From positions 1-64,000 of the forward strand of contig JAFGXP010000017.1 in assembly GCA_016936535.1 (NCBI GenBank): DNA of 64,000 nt, given 5' to 3'. The notes beneath the pieces are model-generated. The model was not told the origin of the DNA. It saw only the letters and a program-made list of their open reading frames with translations, and made no database searches. The stretch comes from Thiotrichales bacterium. Its GTDB lineage: Bacteria > Pseudomonadota > Gammaproteobacteria > Thiomicrospirales > Thiomicrospiraceae. Both the position numbers and the translations under genes were made by a program. Shown here in pieces: positions 8,251 through 18,722 of the stretch (position 1 is the first letter of the stretch; each line of letters starts with the position of its first letter).

Positions 8251-10341
8251 TTATTCTTCAACTGCAGTGATTGACAACTTCACGCGACCTTGTTTATCAA
8301 TTTCCGTTAATTTCACTCGAATGGCTTGGCCTTCTTGGAGATAGTCATTGACATTCTCCACTCGCTCTTTAGCAATTTGAGATACGTGTACCAAACCTTC
8401 ACGACCAGGCATATAAGCGACAAAGGCGCCAAATTCCACAATCTTTTTCACCACCGCATCATAAACGCGGCCAATTTCAGGTTCGGCGATAATCTCATTG
8501 ATTTTATCAATTGCAATCTGTGCCATCTCGCCATCTACCGCCGCGATTTTCACATTGCCATCATCGTCCAACTCAATGGTGCAACCACTGGCCTCGGTAA
8601 TCGAGCGAATGGTTGCTCCCCCTTTACCAATGATTTCTCGTACTTTTTCGGGCTTAACTTTCATTATGAAGAAACGCGGTGCCGTATTCGCCACTTCTTG
8701 ATTTGAATGCGTAATTGCTTTGGCCATTTCTGCCAAGATATGCAAGCGTCCCGCTTTGGCTTGGTCTAGGGCAATGCGCATAATCTCTTCGGTAATACCA
8801 TTGATTTTGATGTCCATCTGCAAAGCGGTCACCCCTTGCTCGGTTCCGGCAACCTTGAAATCCATATCACCCAGATGATCTTCATCGCCCAGAATATCCG
8901 AAAGCACCGCAAAGCCAGACTCTTCCTTAATCAAGCCCATTGCAATCCCAGCAACCGGTGCCGCAATCGGAACACCCGCGTGCATCAATGCCATCGAAGT
9001 ACCGCAAACCGTTGCCATAGAACTGGAGCCGTTTGACTCGGTAATTTCTGAAACGACTCGAATCGTGTACGGAAACTCCTGTGCATTTGGCAACATAGCC
9101 GCCACACCGCGACGCGCCAACATACCATGGCCAATTTCACGACGACCAGGGCTGCCAATACGCCCACACTCTCCCACTGAAAAAGGCGGGAAGTTGTAAT
9201 GCAGCATAAAACGGTCTTGATAAGAACCGGTCAACTCATCGACCATCTTCGCATCTTTTTCGGTTCCTAAGGTCGTGACAACCAAGGCCTGAGTTTCACC
9301 ACGAGTAAACAAGGCTGAACCATGCACGCGCGGTAAAACGCCGACTTGGCAATCAATTTGACGGACCGTTTTTGTGTCACGACCATCAATGCGTTTTTCG
9401 CCTTTAATAATGCGTCCACGGACAATTTTCTTTTGCAGTTTGCCAAACATCGCTTCGATGGCTTTGCCGTCAAAGCCTTCTGGATTGCTTTCGCTCAAAC
9501 AAAGCACGCTCATGGCTTTTTGCTTAGCCGCATCCAGTGCAGCATAACGCTCCATCTTGTCAGAAATTAAATACGCGTTGGCCACATCCTGCTCAATCAA
9601 GCCATAAACCGCTTCTTTCAGAGCCGTATTTTCCGCAGGCGCTTGCCAATCCCAAACAGGTTTACCCACCTGCACCGCAAAATGTTCAATCGCTTCAATC
9701 GCCGTTTGCATCTGCTGATGACCATAAACCACCGCGCCAAGCATAACCGCTTCGGGTAATTCAGAGGCTTCCGACTCTACCATCAAGACTGCTGTTTTCG
9801 TTCCAGCAACGCTCAACTCCAAATCTGAACTTTGTAATTGCTCACGACTTGGGTTCAACAGATATTCGCCGTCTTGATAACCAATAATCGCCGCACCAAT
9901 CGGCCCACTAAACGGGATACCAGAAATCGCCAAAGCCGCTGAGGTGCCAAGCATTGAGGGAACCTCGGTTCCCACTGCGGGATCCAAAGCCAATACCGTC
10001 GCAATGACTTGCACTTCGTTATAAAAACCTTTTGGAAACAGAGGGCGAATCGGGCGATCAATTAGACGTGAAATCAGAGTTTCAGTTTCAGAGGGACGGC
10101 CTTCGCGCTTTAAAAATCCTCCCGGAATCTTACCCGCCGCGTAGGCTTTTTCTTGGTAATTTACCGTGAGTGGAAAAAAATCTTGGCCGGCTACCGCAGT
10201 TTTAGCAGCGACTACCGTGACCAAAACACGAGTATCGCCCATGCCAATCATAACGGCCGCATCCGCTTGACGCGCAATCTCGCCCGTTTCTAATGTGACC
10301 TGATGTTTACCGTATTGAAACCCAACTGTGATTTTTGACAT
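8251..10341 (-). CDS. pnp: Polyribonucleotide nucleotidyltransferase (PNPase)
   Basis: This 696-residue protein degrades RNA 3' to 5' by phosphorolysis and is a trimer in the family, often part of the degradosome. Two RNase PH domains flank an alpha-helical linker. A KH domain with GKGGATIRS lies near residue 560, and an S1 domain ([18 protein letters not shown]) fills the C-terminus. The acidic active-site segment [11 protein letters not shown] is present in the second core domain. It follows rpsO in the conserved rpsO-pnp arrangement. The 400-bp leader carries a long hairpin (separate entry), consistent with the known RNase III-dependent autoregulation of pnp in enterics. Confidence 0.98.
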   Translation of the reverse strand: MSKITVGFQYGKHQVTLETGEIARQADAAVMIGMGDTRVLVTVVAAKTAVAGQDFFPLTVNYQEKAYAAGKIPGGFLKREGRPSETETLISRLIDRPIRPLFPKGFYNEVQVIATVLALDPAVGTEVPSMLGTSAALAISGIPFSGPIGAAIIGYQDGEYLLNPSREQLQSSDLELSVAGTKTAVLMVESEASELPEAVMLGAVVYGHQQMQTAIEAIEHFAVQVGKPVWDWQAPAENTALKEAVYGLIEQDVANAYLISDKMERYAALDAAKQKAMSVLCLSESNPEGFDGKAIEAMFGKLQKKIVRGRIIKGEKRIDGRDTKTVRQIDCQVGVLPRVHGSALFTRGETQALVVTTLGTEKDAKMVDELTGSYQDRFMLHYNFPPFSVGECGRIGSPGRREIGHGMLARRGVAAMLPNAQEFPYTIRVVSEITESNGSSSMATVCGTSMALMHAGVPIAAPVAGIAMGLIKEESGFAVLSDILGDEDHLGDMDFKVAGTEQGVTALQMDIKINGITEEIMRIALDQAKAGRLHILAEMAKAITHSNQEVANTAPRFFIMKVKPEKVREIIGKGGATIRSITEASGCTIELDDDGNVKIAAVDGEMAQIAIDKINEIIAEPEIGRVYDAVVKKIVEFGAFVAYMPGREGLVHVSQIAKERVENVNDYLQEGQAIRVKLTEIDKQGRVKLSITAVEE

Positions 10342-10377
10342 GCAATATCCTTTCTAGACCTGTACAGGAGTCTGAAA

Positions 10378-10432
10378 CCTGAATCCTTAAATCGACCCTC
10401 AAGCGCGCTCAGTATTGACTTAGGGATTCAGG
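10378..10432 (-). promoter_or_regulatory. Long hairpin in the pnp leader
   Basis: The arms CCTGAATCCTTAA and TTAGGGATTCAGG form a 12-13 bp imperfect stem about 40 bases upstream of the pnp start. Its position matches that of the RNase III-cleaved leader hairpin that mediates PNPase autocontrol in E. coli; the function here is inferred. The rest of the 10342-10743 gap holds the rpsO terminator and minor hairpins such as AGCC-TCA-GGGCT. I see no gene in it. Confidence 0.55.
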
Positions 10433-10661
10433 CTTATCACACCAAACTAATCGGTTTACAGACTCAATAAAATTGAATAAAAGTGACTGAACGAAATCCA
10501 GAATCCGCCCAAAGGGCTCTGGCGTTTCCTGAGCGCCTTCTGTCAAATCGGTAACAATTAGGCGCTGTTCACACGGGCTACATTCTACTGACTTTGCTGA
10601 AACAGTAGGAAAAGAAAATGCTTTTTTTACAGAGCCTCAGGGCTTCACCCATGCGTTTCAG

Positions 10662-10692
10662 GCATAAAAAAACCCGCATCACTGCAGGTTTT
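10662..10692 (-). terminator. Rho-independent terminator after rpsO
   Basis: On the minus strand the arms AAAACCTGCA and TGCGGGTTTT form a stem with one G-U pair, followed by T residues. It sits about 50 bp after rpsO. Full termination would separate rpsO from pnp, so partial read-through or a separate pnp promoter is likely. Confidence 0.75.
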
Positions 10693-10743
10693 CTTATCAA
10701 ACAAGAAGACGGATAAATCCGCTTCCTTGTATACACCACTGGA

Positions 10744-11010
10744 TTACTTACGTAGGCCTAGGCGCTTGATCAATGAAAGATATCTTTCACCGTCTTTTTT
10801 GTGCAAATAATCTAAAAGCTTGCGACGACGGCTAACCAAACGCAATAAACCAGTACGAGAATGGTTATCGTGCTTGTGTGATTTAAAGTGTTCAGTTAGG
10901 TAAGTAATACGGTGCGTTAGCAGTGCAACTTGTACTTCTGGTGAAGCAGTATCATTTTCGCAAGTTGCGTATTCGGCAACAATTTTTGCTTTAGTTTCAG
11001 CATCAAACAT
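10744..11010 (-). CDS. rpsO: 30S ribosomal protein S15
   Basis: This 88-residue protein binds 16S rRNA in the platform of the small subunit and is needed for its early assembly. The segments [40 protein letters not shown] and LIKRLGLRK are diagnostic. I chose the ATG at 11010 because GGAG lies six bases upstream and the length matches the family. A start four codons earlier would add an unusual MENP extension and lacks a ribosome site. S15 usually represses its own translation through its leader. The leader here has several CCGATG/CATCGG segments that could pair, but I did not model them. Confidence 0.98.
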   Translation of the reverse strand: MFDAETKAKIVAEYATCENDTASPEVQVALLTHRITYLTEHFKSHKHDNHSRTGLLRLVSRRRKLLDYLHKKDGERYLSLIKRLGLRK

Positions 11011-11080
11011 GGGATTCTCCATTACATCGGTTCAATTAAGTCAATCTATTTCCACAACCGATGGCAGAAATAGGCCGATG

Positions 11081-11108
11081 ATTTTAATCTTTTTTAGAAA
11101 AAAATCAA
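11081..11108 (-). promoter_or_regulatory. Sigma70-type promoter for rpsO-pnp
   Basis: On the minus strand TTGATT (11108-11103) and TAAAAT (11086-11081) are separated by 16 bp. The pair lies in the short gap after the cyclic-nucleotide-binding-like gene and gives rpsO a leader of about 65 bases. Confidence 0.6.
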
Positions 11109-11125
11109 GTTGTTAACTGCAAAAA

Positions 11126-11617
11126 CTATTGGCGGCCAAAACCATGCATATAGTGGCTTAAGGCCGTAATGTCTTCTCCCATATGGCGGACAAGGTTATC
11201 GAGACTTACAATCGCGTTTTCGAGAATATTTACCGCAATAAAAGGCTCTTCAATTTTGAGACGATCGTACATGGCGCGCGTCAACATCAGAATTTTGACA
11301 CCTTGTTTGCTACAGGCACACATCTGTAAATCGCGTGGCTTACGATCAAAGAACGACATCTCACCAACCAAGGTCCCGGTTTCCTGAGTGCCAACAGGCA
11401 CATCCCCTTGATCTGAGCCCATAAACTGCACACGACCGCTGATAATAAAACCGAGAGAGTCGCCAATTTCACCCACATCGTAAATGACTTCACCCTGCTT
11501 AAAAGTTTTCTCCTGCAGGTAAACCATCAAACGCGCTACCTCATCTAAGGTTAGCGACTCACAGATCAGATGCTCCTGAAAAAAGGTAAACAACTCTTTT
11601 GCGGTCAGGGTAATCAT
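11126..11617 (-). CDS. Cyclic nucleotide-binding (Crp-like) domain protein without DNA-binding domain
   Basis: This 163-residue protein is essentially a single cNMP-binding fold. The jelly-roll glycines (GEVIYDVGEIGDSLGFIISGRV) are followed by the phosphate-binding cassette GEMSFFDRKPRDL. The Glu and Arg expected to contact cyclic nucleotide are present, so ligand binding is possible but not shown. A helical tail of about 50 residues replaces the usual helix-turn-helix, so it probably acts through protein contacts. The chosen ATG at 11617 has AAGGAG five bases upstream and overlaps the stop of the preceding methyltransferase by 4 bp. It is the last gene of the rbfA-truB operon. Its partner is unknown. 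Confidence 0.8.
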   Translation of the reverse strand: MITLTAKELFTFFQEHLICESLTLDEVARLMVYLQEKTFKQGEVIYDVGEIGDSLGFIISGRVQFMGSDQGDVPVGTQETGTLVGEMSFFDRKPRDLQMCACSKQGVKILMLTRAMYDRLKIEEPFIAVNILENAIVSLDNLVRHMGEDITALSHYMHGFGRQ

Positions 11618-12519
11618 AGGCACTCCTTGTGGTCATTTTTGCAACGGCCTTCGCATTTTTGCGCCAAAAACTGGTTAATTGGCCGCCCGTCATCTAAACG
11701 CACTATTCTATCAATAATCCTATCCCAGCCAGAAAAAACTTCTGCTAACTCGCCTGGTTTCAAAAGAAAATTGGGGTTCTTTGGAGAGCAGAGTGGCTCG
11801 CCCAGATCGACAAAGGTTTCCCAGAGTAGGTAGCCTTTTTCTGACAACCAATCCGGCAAGTGTGACCAAAGAGTACGATTAAGATAACGAACACCTAAAA
11901 TGCCATCAAAATGTCCTGAAAACTCGCTTAAAACGGAGAATACATCCTCGGACTTGTTGAGGTCGCCGCATCGAAACGCTACCGATACCCCATGGGTCTG
12001 CGCCAAATGTCTAGCCCGTTCCAAAACGCGAATTTCCTTGTCAATCGCCACGACCTCGGCACCTTGCAAAGCCAAATAGACCGCATCTCGCCCGCCACCG
12101 CAACCTAAATCCAAAAAACGGGGTTTGGTTTGATTGAACTGATACCCTGGAAAATAGTCACGGACAAATTCTGCCACCAGAGCACTGGGCTGCCATAATC
12201 GTTGCGAAGTCATTCCTGTTTGCGTGGCGAGACCATGGGCTTGCGCCAACGCTGGCCAAGCCCACTCATCGGCTAACAATAATCGCCCTGACACCCGATC
12301 GCCCCGCTCGACAAGGCAGACATCCGCCTGTTCAATCTGAGCTGCGGTACCCATTAAGAACAGTTTGGCGGGAGCCGCAGGAAGATGATTAAGGCGAACC
12401 GCGAGCTGGTCTGCAGGTAACCAAGTGGCCTGAGGGAGATGACCGGCAGAATAAGCAGCCGCGCTGCGCAAGTCTAAAATGCCTTGTGCTTGTGCAAGCG
12501 CTTCATGCACCGCATTCAT
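11614..12519 (-). CDS. Rhodanese-like / SAM-dependent methyltransferase fusion protein
   Basis: Residues 1 to about 105 resemble a rhodanese domain (ILDLRSAAAYSAGHLPQATWLP). The position of the catalytic Cys reads LFLMGTAAQ, with no Cys, so sulfur transfer by this domain is unlikely. Residues from about 130 onward form a class I methyltransferase with the SAM-binding FLDLGCGGGRDAVYLA and the acidic residue at the end of strand 2 (VVAIDKE). The second half is similar in style to TehB-like enzymes. The substrate is not known. The start ATG overlaps the truB stop as ATGA, so translation is coupled to truB. That placement hints at RNA- or translation-related work, but this is inference only. Confidence 0.8.
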   Translation of the reverse strand: MNAVHEALAQAQGILDLRSAAAYSAGHLPQATWLPADQLAVRLNHLPAAPAKLFLMGTAAQIEQADVCLVERGDRVSGRLLLADEWAWPALAQAHGLATQTGMTSQRLWQPSALVAEFVRDYFPGYQFNQTKPRFLDLGCGGGRDAVYLALQGAEVVAIDKEIRVLERARHLAQTHGVSVAFRCGDLNKSEDVFSVLSEFSGHFDGILGVRYLNRTLWSHLPDWLSEKGYLLWETFVDLGEPLCSPKNPNFLLKPGELAEVFSGWDRIIDRIVRLDDGRPINQFLAQKCEGRCKNDHKECL

Positions 12520-13448
12520 ACCGATTCGCCAGCCTCTTGCGCAAAAGTATCGACAAAATTAAACAGGCGTTTCGGTTTAATGCGTTCACTGACGGCGTGC
12601 CATTCACCAATCCCAAAAAAGCGCCCATTCGCATCATAAAAGCGCACCCAATCGTGTGGAAGTTTAGGCAACGCTAACATTCCTCCTTGTTGCAGCAGGC
12701 GAGTCTGTTTCAGATCAAGATCCAAGCGAGGTAAATGCTGTAACGCTAAATCCAAAGGCTGCAAACAAGCGGTTTTTTGTATCTCAATCTGTTCAAGGGT
12801 TAGCATTTGCTCGCCCCGAATGCTACCGGTTTGCGTACGGTGCAAGGCAATGAGATGTCCCAGTGTTCCTAGGGCATGGGCAATGTCTTCGCCCAGAGTT
12901 CGCACATAGGTGCCTTTTGAACAAAGCACATCAAAAACAATCACATCTGCTTGCCAAGAAATTAACTGAAGGGAAAAAATCGTTACCGGACGGGCCGGAC
13001 GTTCAATCTCAATCCCTTGGCGAGCGTAAGCATAGAGTGGCTTACCTTGATGTTTCAGCGCCGAGTACATCGGCGGAACCTGTAAAATCGGCCCGCAAAA
13101 CTGTGCGAACACCTGTTCAATTTGTGCCACGCTCAGTGTGGGAATCGGCGCTTGAGCAAGAACTTGTCCATCCACATCGCCGCTGTCCGTCTGCACGCCT
13201 AACTTAAGTGTCGCTGTATAACGCTTTTCGGCATCGAGCAATAAACCCGATACCTTCGTCGCCTCGCCTAGGCAAATTGGTAAAAGCCCACTGGCAAAAG
13301 GGTCAAGCGCACCGGTATGTCCTGCTTTTTCTGCATTAAAAATACCGCGCACTTTTTGCAAAATACCGTTGGAAGAAACCCCAACGGGCTTATTGAGAAG
13401 GACAATGCCATCGATTTTTTGGCGAGGAGCTCTGCGAAATTGACTCAT
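12516..13448 (-). CDS. truB: tRNA pseudouridine(55) synthase
   Basis: This 310-residue enzyme converts U55 in the T-loop of tRNAs to pseudouridine. The catalytic motif GHTGALDPFASGLLPICLGEATK contains the nucleophilic Asp (shown here as key residues HTGALDP). KGTYVRTLGEDIA is the second conserved block. A C-terminal PUA-like segment follows. The gene starts 3 bp after the rbfA stop and overlaps the next gene by 4 bp, so it belongs to the rbfA operon, as is typical. Confidence 0.97.
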   Translation of the reverse strand: MSQFRRAPRQKIDGIVLLNKPVGVSSNGILQKVRGIFNAEKAGHTGALDPFASGLLPICLGEATKVSGLLLDAEKRYTATLKLGVQTDSGDVDGQVLAQAPIPTLSVAQIEQVFAQFCGPILQVPPMYSALKHQGKPLYAYARQGIEIERPARPVTIFSLQLISWQADVIVFDVLCSKGTYVRTLGEDIAHALGTLGHLIALHRTQTGSIRGEQMLTLEQIEIQKTACLQPLDLALQHLPRLDLDLKQTRLLQQGGMLALPKLPHDWVRFYDANGRFFGIGEWHAVSERIKPKRLFNFVDTFAQEAGESV

Positions 13449-13451
13449 ATT

Positions 13452-13817
13452 CTATTTTTTATTTAAGGCTTTATTAATCAAATCTTCCATATATTGGACG
13501 CGCTCTGGCACTTGGTCAAAATAGAAGCGCAAATCGGGCACAATCCGCAGATTGAGTTGCTTACCAATTTCCGAGCGTAAAAAGCCTTTCGCTCGCTCCA
13601 GTGCTTTTAAGGTTTGTTCAACCTCTGGATCCGCCGCATTATGCCCAATCAGCGAAAAATGAATTTTCGCAATGCTTAAATCTTTAGACACCTGACAATC
13701 GGTCAAGGTCATTTTTTGAAAACGGGGATCCTTAGCTTCCTGCAGCAACAGGGTAGCCAGCGTTTTACGCACTTCTTGCGCAACGCGTACTGGACGACTC
13801 ACGGGTAAATTCGCCAT
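13452..13817 (-). CDS. rbfA: 30S ribosome-binding factor RbfA
   Basis: This 121-residue single KH-type protein assists late maturation of the 30S subunit and 5' processing of 16S rRNA. RVAQEVRKTLATLL near the start and the segment DLRFYFDQVPERVQYMEDLINKAL at the end are characteristic (key residues FYFD and DLI). The ATG at 13817 has AAGGAA six bases upstream and gives the normal length. A longer frame from 13838 would read through that ribosome site. A terminator separates it from infB, so the usual nusA-infB-rbfA operon is split here. Confidence 0.95.
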   Translation of the reverse strand: MANLPVSRPVRVAQEVRKTLATLLLQEAKDPRFQKMTLTDCQVSKDLSIAKIHFSLIGHNAADPEVEQTLKALERAKGFLRSEIGKQLNLRIVPDLRFYFDQVPERVQYMEDLINKALNKK

Positions 13818-13877
13818 GATGGGTTCCTTTTTTATCATTGAAAAGCTCGCCTTGCTTCGATCACAAAGCCGCGCTTA

Positions 13878-13913
13878 TAAAAAACAAAAAGCCCCAATGT
13901 AAAACACTGGGGC
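13878..13913 (-). terminator. Rho-independent terminator after infB
   Basis: A 10-bp stem GCCCCAGTGT / ACATTGGGGC (minus strand, one G-U pair) is followed by TTTTTGTTTTTT. It lies between infB and rbfA. Confidence 0.88.
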
Positions 13914-13970
13914 ATCCAGACAAACACACTGTTTTGCGTGACAAGCGATGCTTGCCAAGCGCTTCAGGGT

Positions 13971-16478
13971 TTAGGCCAGTGTGCGTTTGACTTCAATGCG
14001 TTCATAGCACTCAATCTGATCACCAACCCGCACATCGTTGTAGTCTTTTACGCCGATACCGCACTCCATGCCTCTTTGCACTTCGTTGACATCGTCTTTA
14101 TAACGTCGTAGCGATTCTAAAACACCTTCGTAAATCACCACGTTATTGCGCAGTACACGAATCGGATTATTACGCTTCACATTTCCTTCAATGATCATAC
14201 AACCGGCAATCGCTCCAATTTTCGGAGCCTTAAAGACGTCACGAACATCGGCCACACCCAAGATCTGCTCGCGGAATTCTGGGGCCAACTTGCCTTCAAC
14301 CGCACGCTTCACTTCATCAACAATTTCATAGATGATGCTGTAGTACTTCAAGGCAATGCCTTCGCTGTCAATAATGCGCTTGGCTGAAGAGTCGGCACGC
14401 ACGTTAAAGCCGAAAATCAATGCTTCCGAGGCCAATGCTAAGTTTGCATCGGTTTCAGTAATGCCACCCACACCGGTTGCAATCACATTCACTTTGACTT
14501 CCTCGTTTGACAGCTTGGTCAACGCATCGGCAATCGCTTCAATAGAACCTTGAACATCCGCTTTCAGGATGATGTTGATATTCTGCACATCCCCTTCGGT
14601 CATTTTGTTGAACATATTGTCCAACTTAGACTTCTGTTGACGAGCAATCTTCAACTCTTTGTGCTTGGCTTGACGGAAAATCGCGGCTTCACGGGCTTTA
14701 CGTTCAGACTCAACCGTAATCATCTCATCGCCAGCGACCGGAACACTCGAAAGCCCCAAAATCTCTACCGGAATCGAAGGACCCGCTTCATCAACATTTT
14801 CTCCGGTATCGCTGATCAGTGCGCGAACTCGGCCATACTCCATACCACACAGGGCGATATCTCCCTTGCGCAGCGTTCCCGACTGCACAAGCACGGTCGC
14901 AACTGGCCCACGCCCTTTATCCAAGCGAGACTCAATAACCACGCCTTTCACTGGACCTTGGGTTGGCGCTTCCAATTCTAGAATTTCTGCCTGTACCGAA
15001 ATCGCATCCAAAAGATCATCTACGCCCATACCGGTTTTAGCCGACACGGGAACAAACTGGACGTCTCCGCCCCACTCTTCAGGCACCACTTCTTCAGCCA
15101 CTAACTCTTGCTTAACGCGCTCAGGATTTGCCGCTTCTTTGTCCATTTTGTTAATGGCAACCACAATCCCAACACCGGATGCCTTAGCGTGTTGAATGGC
15201 TTCTTTGGTTTGTGGCATGACGCCATCGTCCGCTGCAACCACAATCACCACCACATCGGTTACTTTCGCACCGCGGGCACGCATCGCGGTAAAGGCGGCG
15301 TGACCTGGGGTATCAATAAACGTTAACCCACCCATGCGGGTATCGACATGGTAAGCGCCGATATGCTGGGTAATGCCACCGGCTTCACCATGCGCAACTT
15401 TTGCGTTACGGATGTAGTCCAAAAGCGAGGTTTTACCATGGTCAACGTGGCCCATAATCGTCACAACCGGAGAGCGTTTGACCGTTGCCCCTTGGTAGTT
15501 CTGAGAAGTGACTTCATCTTCGATGGTAGTCTCATCATACGACACCGGTTTATGGCCCATCTCTTCCACAATCAACATCGCGGTTTCGCGATCCAAGACC
15601 TGGTTGATAGTAGCCATGGTCCCGAGCTGCATCATCATATATTTGATGATTTCGCCCGATTTAACCGACATGGCATCCGCCAAAACCGCAAGGGTGATGG
15701 TTTCTGGAATCAAGACTTCGCGCACAACAGGTGCGGTAGGCTTTTGGAAAGCGTGTTCATTGTGTTTTGATTTGTGGCGTTTGCCAGCACGGCCAAGACG
15801 TGATGGTCCAAGCTCATCGTCCACAACAAGTTGCTTGCCAACTTTTTTCTTAACCACCGCGACCTTTTTGCCTTTAGCGCCGTCTTTTTCTTGTGACAGC
15901 TCTCGCAGCTCTTGGTGCTTCTTGTCTTTTTTCTTTTTCGTGGCTTTGGAGTGATCCTCTTTCGGAGGTAAGGGCGCAACAACCGCCTCACCACTCTCTG
16001 CCGACCCTTGGGGTCCTTTTTCCTTCAATTCAGGTGCCTCGTCAGTTGAACTGAGCGCCTCGCTTGGCGCGGGGGAAGTTTGGGCATCCTCGATAAGAAT
16101 AGGATCCGGTGTGTTTAAGTGAGGCTCAGTTACCGCTTCTACTTCTAACTCAACCGCCTCTTCTGTCGGGGCATGCTCCTCTTTTTTGACATAGGTACGT
16201 TTTTTGCGTACCTCGACATTCACGGTGCGTTTACCACTACCGGAACCGGTAGATAAGTTTAAGGTTTGTTTGCGGCGAATGGTAACTTTTTTCGGAGCCC
16301 CTTCCGCACTCTCACCATGCAAACTCTTTAAATAGTTTAACAAGGTCAATTTTTCGTCTTCGGTAATCGAATCGCGTTCGGTTTTGCCTTTCACTCCAGA
16401 CTCATTCAACTGGGCCAGTAATTTTTCAACGGAAAGGTTGAGTGTTTCTGCAAATTTATTTATCGTCACTTCAGCCAT
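13971..16478 (-). CDS. infB: Translation initiation factor IF-2
   Basis: This 835-residue GTPase brings fMet-tRNA to the 30S subunit and promotes subunit joining. A short IF2_N domain opens the protein, followed by a long charged low-complexity linker to about residue 240. The G domain then shows GHVDHGKT near residue 344, DTPGH and NKMD. The C-terminal IF2 domains 2-4 complete it, including [11 protein letters not shown]. Charged-linker composition varies strongly in the family, and nothing here is abnormal. The gene starts 17 bp after nusA. Confidence 0.98.
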   Translation of the reverse strand: MAEVTINKFAETLNLSVEKLLAQLNESGVKGKTERDSITEDEKLTLLNYLKSLHGESAEGAPKKVTIRRKQTLNLSTGSGSGKRTVNVEVRKKRTYVKKEEHAPTEEAVELEVEAVTEPHLNTPDPILIEDAQTSPAPSEALSSTDEAPELKEKGPQGSAESGEAVVAPLPPKEDHSKATKKKKDKKHQELRELSQEKDGAKGKKVAVVKKKVGKQLVVDDELGPSRLGRAGKRHKSKHNEHAFQKPTAPVVREVLIPETITLAVLADAMSVKSGEIIKYMMMQLGTMATINQVLDRETAMLIVEEMGHKPVSYDETTIEDEVTSQNYQGATVKRSPVVTIMGHVDHGKTSLLDYIRNAKVAHGEAGGITQHIGAYHVDTRMGGLTFIDTPGHAAFTAMRARGAKVTDVVVIVVAADDGVMPQTKEAIQHAKASGVGIVVAINKMDKEAANPERVKQELVAEEVVPEEWGGDVQFVPVSAKTGMGVDDLLDAISVQAEILELEAPTQGPVKGVVIESRLDKGRGPVATVLVQSGTLRKGDIALCGMEYGRVRALISDTGENVDEAGPSIPVEILGLSSVPVAGDEMITVESERKAREAAIFRQAKHKELKIARQQKSKLDNMFNKMTEGDVQNINIILKADVQGSIEAIADALTKLSNEEVKVNVIATGVGGITETDANLALASEALIFGFNVRADSSAKRIIDSEGIALKYYSIIYEIVDEVKRAVEGKLAPEFREQILGVADVRDVFKAPKIGAIAGCMIIEGNVKRNNPIRVLRNNVVIYEGVLESLRRYKDDVNEVQRGMECGIGVKDYNDVRVGDQIECYERIEVKRTLA

Positions 16479-16495
16479 TAAGCACTCCCTTCTTT

Positions 16496-17983
16496 TTATT
16501 CAAACCAAGGCGCGCGGGCTTTCAAAATCAGCTCGGCCGCTTGGGCTTCATCCATGTCTAAGATATCCAGCAACTCTTCGGTCGCCAACTCAGCCAAATC
16601 TTCCTGGGTAATAACACCCTTCGCGGCCAGTTTTTTCGCCATCTCCATGCTCATGCCTTCAAGTTCAATCAGGTCTTGTGCGGGTTCGGCTAAGGCTTGC
16701 TTCTCTTCCTCGGCAATCGCCATCGTTAAGAGCGCATCCTTGGCACGTTGCTTAAGCTCCCCAACAATTTCTTCATCAAAACCGTCAATATCCAGCATTT
16801 CCGCCGCAGGAACATACGCAATCTCTTCCAAAGAAGTAAAGCCTTCAGCCACCAAGACTTCAGCAATCTCTTGATCCACATCCAAGTTATTAATAAATAC
16901 TTCCATCTGATCACGAGATTCCAACTCATGCTTCTGCGCCATTTCACTTTGCGCCATCACATTCAGTTCCCACCCAGTGAGTTCTGAGGCCAAACGCACG
17001 TTCTGGCCATTTTTACCAATCGCTTGCGACAATTGATCATCTTCTACCGCCAAATCCATGGTATGACGATCTTCATCGACCATAATCGAAGTCACCGCTG
17101 CCGGTGCCATTGCATTGATGACATATTGCGCATCGTTAGCATTCCAAAGAATGATGTCAATTCGCTCGCCATTGAGCTCATTGGTCACCGCTTGCACACG
17201 GCCACCGCGCATTCCCACGCAGGCACCAATCGGATCCAAACGTGGATCATTGGCACGCACCGCAATCTTGGCACGGAAGCCGACATCACGCGCCGCACTC
17301 ATCACATCGATTAGCTCATCGGCAATTTCTGGCACTTCAATCTTAAAGAGTTCAATAAGCATCTCTTTGCAGGCACGAGACATGAACAACTGTGGACCGC
17401 GAGGACGGAACTCAACCAATTGCAAATAGCCGCGAACACGATCGCCCATACGGAAATTTTCACGACCCACTAACTCATTACGTGGAATCACAGCATCCAC
17501 GTTATCGCCCATGTCCAAAATCACATCGCCGCGATCAATCCGCTTGACTTGACCGGTTAAAATTTCACCAACGCGCTTCTGAAAGGTTTCGACCACTTTT
17601 TTGCGTTCAGCTTCGCGGACTTTTTGGATAATGACCTGTTTGGCGGTTTGCGCGCCAATGCGGCCAAAATCAATGGATTCGATTTCTTCTTCAATAAAGT
17701 CGCCTACTTCTGAACCGGGCTTCTCATCCACCGCATCCATATGACGAATGTACCAGCCGACCTTGTCTTCAATGTAAACGTCATCTTCAATCACTTCCCA
17801 GCGACGGAAGGTTTTGTAATCACCGGTATGTCGATTAATTTCAACGCGGGCATCAATTTCATCATCGGTGTTGCGGCGAGTCGCAGTCGCCAGCGCACTC
17901 TCGATTGCTTCAAAAATGATCTCTTTGTCAACGCCCTTTTCGTTGGCCATAATCTCAACAACGGCTAATACTTCCTTGCTCAT
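16496..17983 (-). CDS. nusA: Transcription termination/antitermination protein NusA
   Basis: This 495-residue protein binds RNA polymerase and RNA and modulates pausing, termination and antitermination. The N-terminal polymerase-binding domain, an S1 domain ([17 protein letters not shown]), the KH domains ([14 protein letters not shown] and [16 protein letters not shown]) and two acidic C-terminal repeats ([15 protein letters not shown] and [15 protein letters not shown]) are in order. The tandem acidic repeats are typical of gammaproteobacterial NusA. It lies between rimP and infB in the conserved operon. Confidence 0.98.
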   Translation of the reverse strand: MSKEVLAVVEIMANEKGVDKEIIFEAIESALATATRRNTDDEIDARVEINRHTGDYKTFRRWEVIEDDVYIEDKVGWYIRHMDAVDEKPGSEVGDFIEEEIESIDFGRIGAQTAKQVIIQKVREAERKKVVETFQKRVGEILTGQVKRIDRGDVILDMGDNVDAVIPRNELVGRENFRMGDRVRGYLQLVEFRPRGPQLFMSRACKEMLIELFKIEVPEIADELIDVMSAARDVGFRAKIAVRANDPRLDPIGACVGMRGGRVQAVTNELNGERIDIILWNANDAQYVINAMAPAAVTSIMVDEDRHTMDLAVEDDQLSQAIGKNGQNVRLASELTGWELNVMAQSEMAQKHELESRDQMEVFINNLDVDQEIAEVLVAEGFTSLEEIAYVPAAEMLDIDGFDEEIVGELKQRAKDALLTMAIAEEEKQALAEPAQDLIELEGMSMEMAKKLAAKGVITQEDLAELATEELLDILDMDEAQAAELILKARAPWFE

Positions 17984-18109
17984 TCTCGTTCGCCTTACTT
18001 AAAAAACTTATTTATTTAATGAATTTAGATATTGCAAGCGGTGTAAAGGCGCTCGCATTTATGCCATGCATCGCCCAATCCTCTCGAAAATCTACGAACC
18101 CTTAAGGGC

Positions 18110-18562
18110 TTAGAATTTCGGGACTAGGGTCGCTTTTTCGATCTGATCGAAGGCAATTGTGTAAATTTCACCATCCACTTCCAATTCAATCTGTTGAGCA
18201 TCAACCTTCAACAGCTCACCCTTAAAGCGTCTACGCCCAAGGATGTCGGTGACGGTACGGACCTGAACCACTTGTCCTTGATACAGCGTAAAATGCACCG
18301 GTTTAAACAGCTGACGATCCATGCCGGGAGAGGAAACTTCAAGATGATAAGCACCGCTAATTGGGTCTTCCACATCCAAAATGGCACTGACTTGATGACT
18401 CACCTTTGCACAGTCATCTACCGTAATGCCACCGTCTTTTTCGACAAATACTCGCAGAGTCGAATGACGCCCTGCCGAGATAAACTCCAGCCCCCATAAA
18501 TCAAAGCCCATGGCTTCAATGGCAGGCGTGATTGCATGTTCTAATTTTTCTTCTAGTCTCAC
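18110..18562 (-). CDS. rimP: Ribosome maturation factor RimP
   Basis: This factor is needed for efficient 30S maturation. GRHSTLRVFVEKDGGITVDDC and SGAYHLEVSSPGMDR are the family blocks (key residues STLRV, DDC, EVSSPGMDR). I place the start at the GTG at 18562, which gives 150 residues, the usual length, and aligns its start with E. coli RimP. An in-frame ATG at 18616 or TTG at 18637 is possible. The latter lies in the T-run of a terminator and is very unlikely. The ribosome site is weak for all candidates, so the start is the uncertain part. Confidence 0.93.
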   Translation of the reverse strand: MRLEEKLEHAITPAIEAMGFDLWGLEFISAGRHSTLRVFVEKDGGITVDDCAKVSHQVSAILDVEDPISGAYHLEVSSPGMDRQLFKPVHFTLYQGQVVQVRTVTDILGRRRFKGELLKVDAQQIELEVDGEIYTIAFDQIEKATLVPKF

Positions 18563-18633
18563 CGAGGCTATCCATCTAGGGTTAAAAAAGCGATTCAAAA
18601 GTGCTTTTAAGGCCATTTCATTAGAGCCTAATA

Positions 18634-18716
18634 ACAAAAAACCCCGTAAAAACGGGGTTCTTTTAGGGTTTGAACGACTCCGAAAAGGAGCCGTTCAAGG
18701 CACTTTTAAAAAGAAT
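18634..18716 (-). ncRNA. Predicted short terminated RNA / attenuator leader of rimP-nusA-infB
   Basis: A near-consensus promoter (18723-18751) would start RNA near 18716. The first 25 bases are A/U-rich. A 12-bp hairpin follows at 18698-18670 (TTGAACGGCTCC paired with GGAGUCGUUCAA, one G-U). A second, intrinsic-terminator hairpin at 18659-18640 (ACCCCGT / ACGGGGT) ends in six T. The product would be an RNA of about 80 bases. If polymerase reads through, the same transcript would enter rimP about 75 bases later, so it could equally be an attenuator controlled by NusA level. I see no open reading frame in it. Both readings are inference from the sequence layout. Confidence 0.6.
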
Positions 18717-18722
18717 GCAAAG

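Noticed and set aside
15460-15994. Long alternative frames within infB and several on the opposite strand of pnp, aspS and purL
   Set aside because: They are shadows of strongly conserved genes, with no independent ribosome site or family match.
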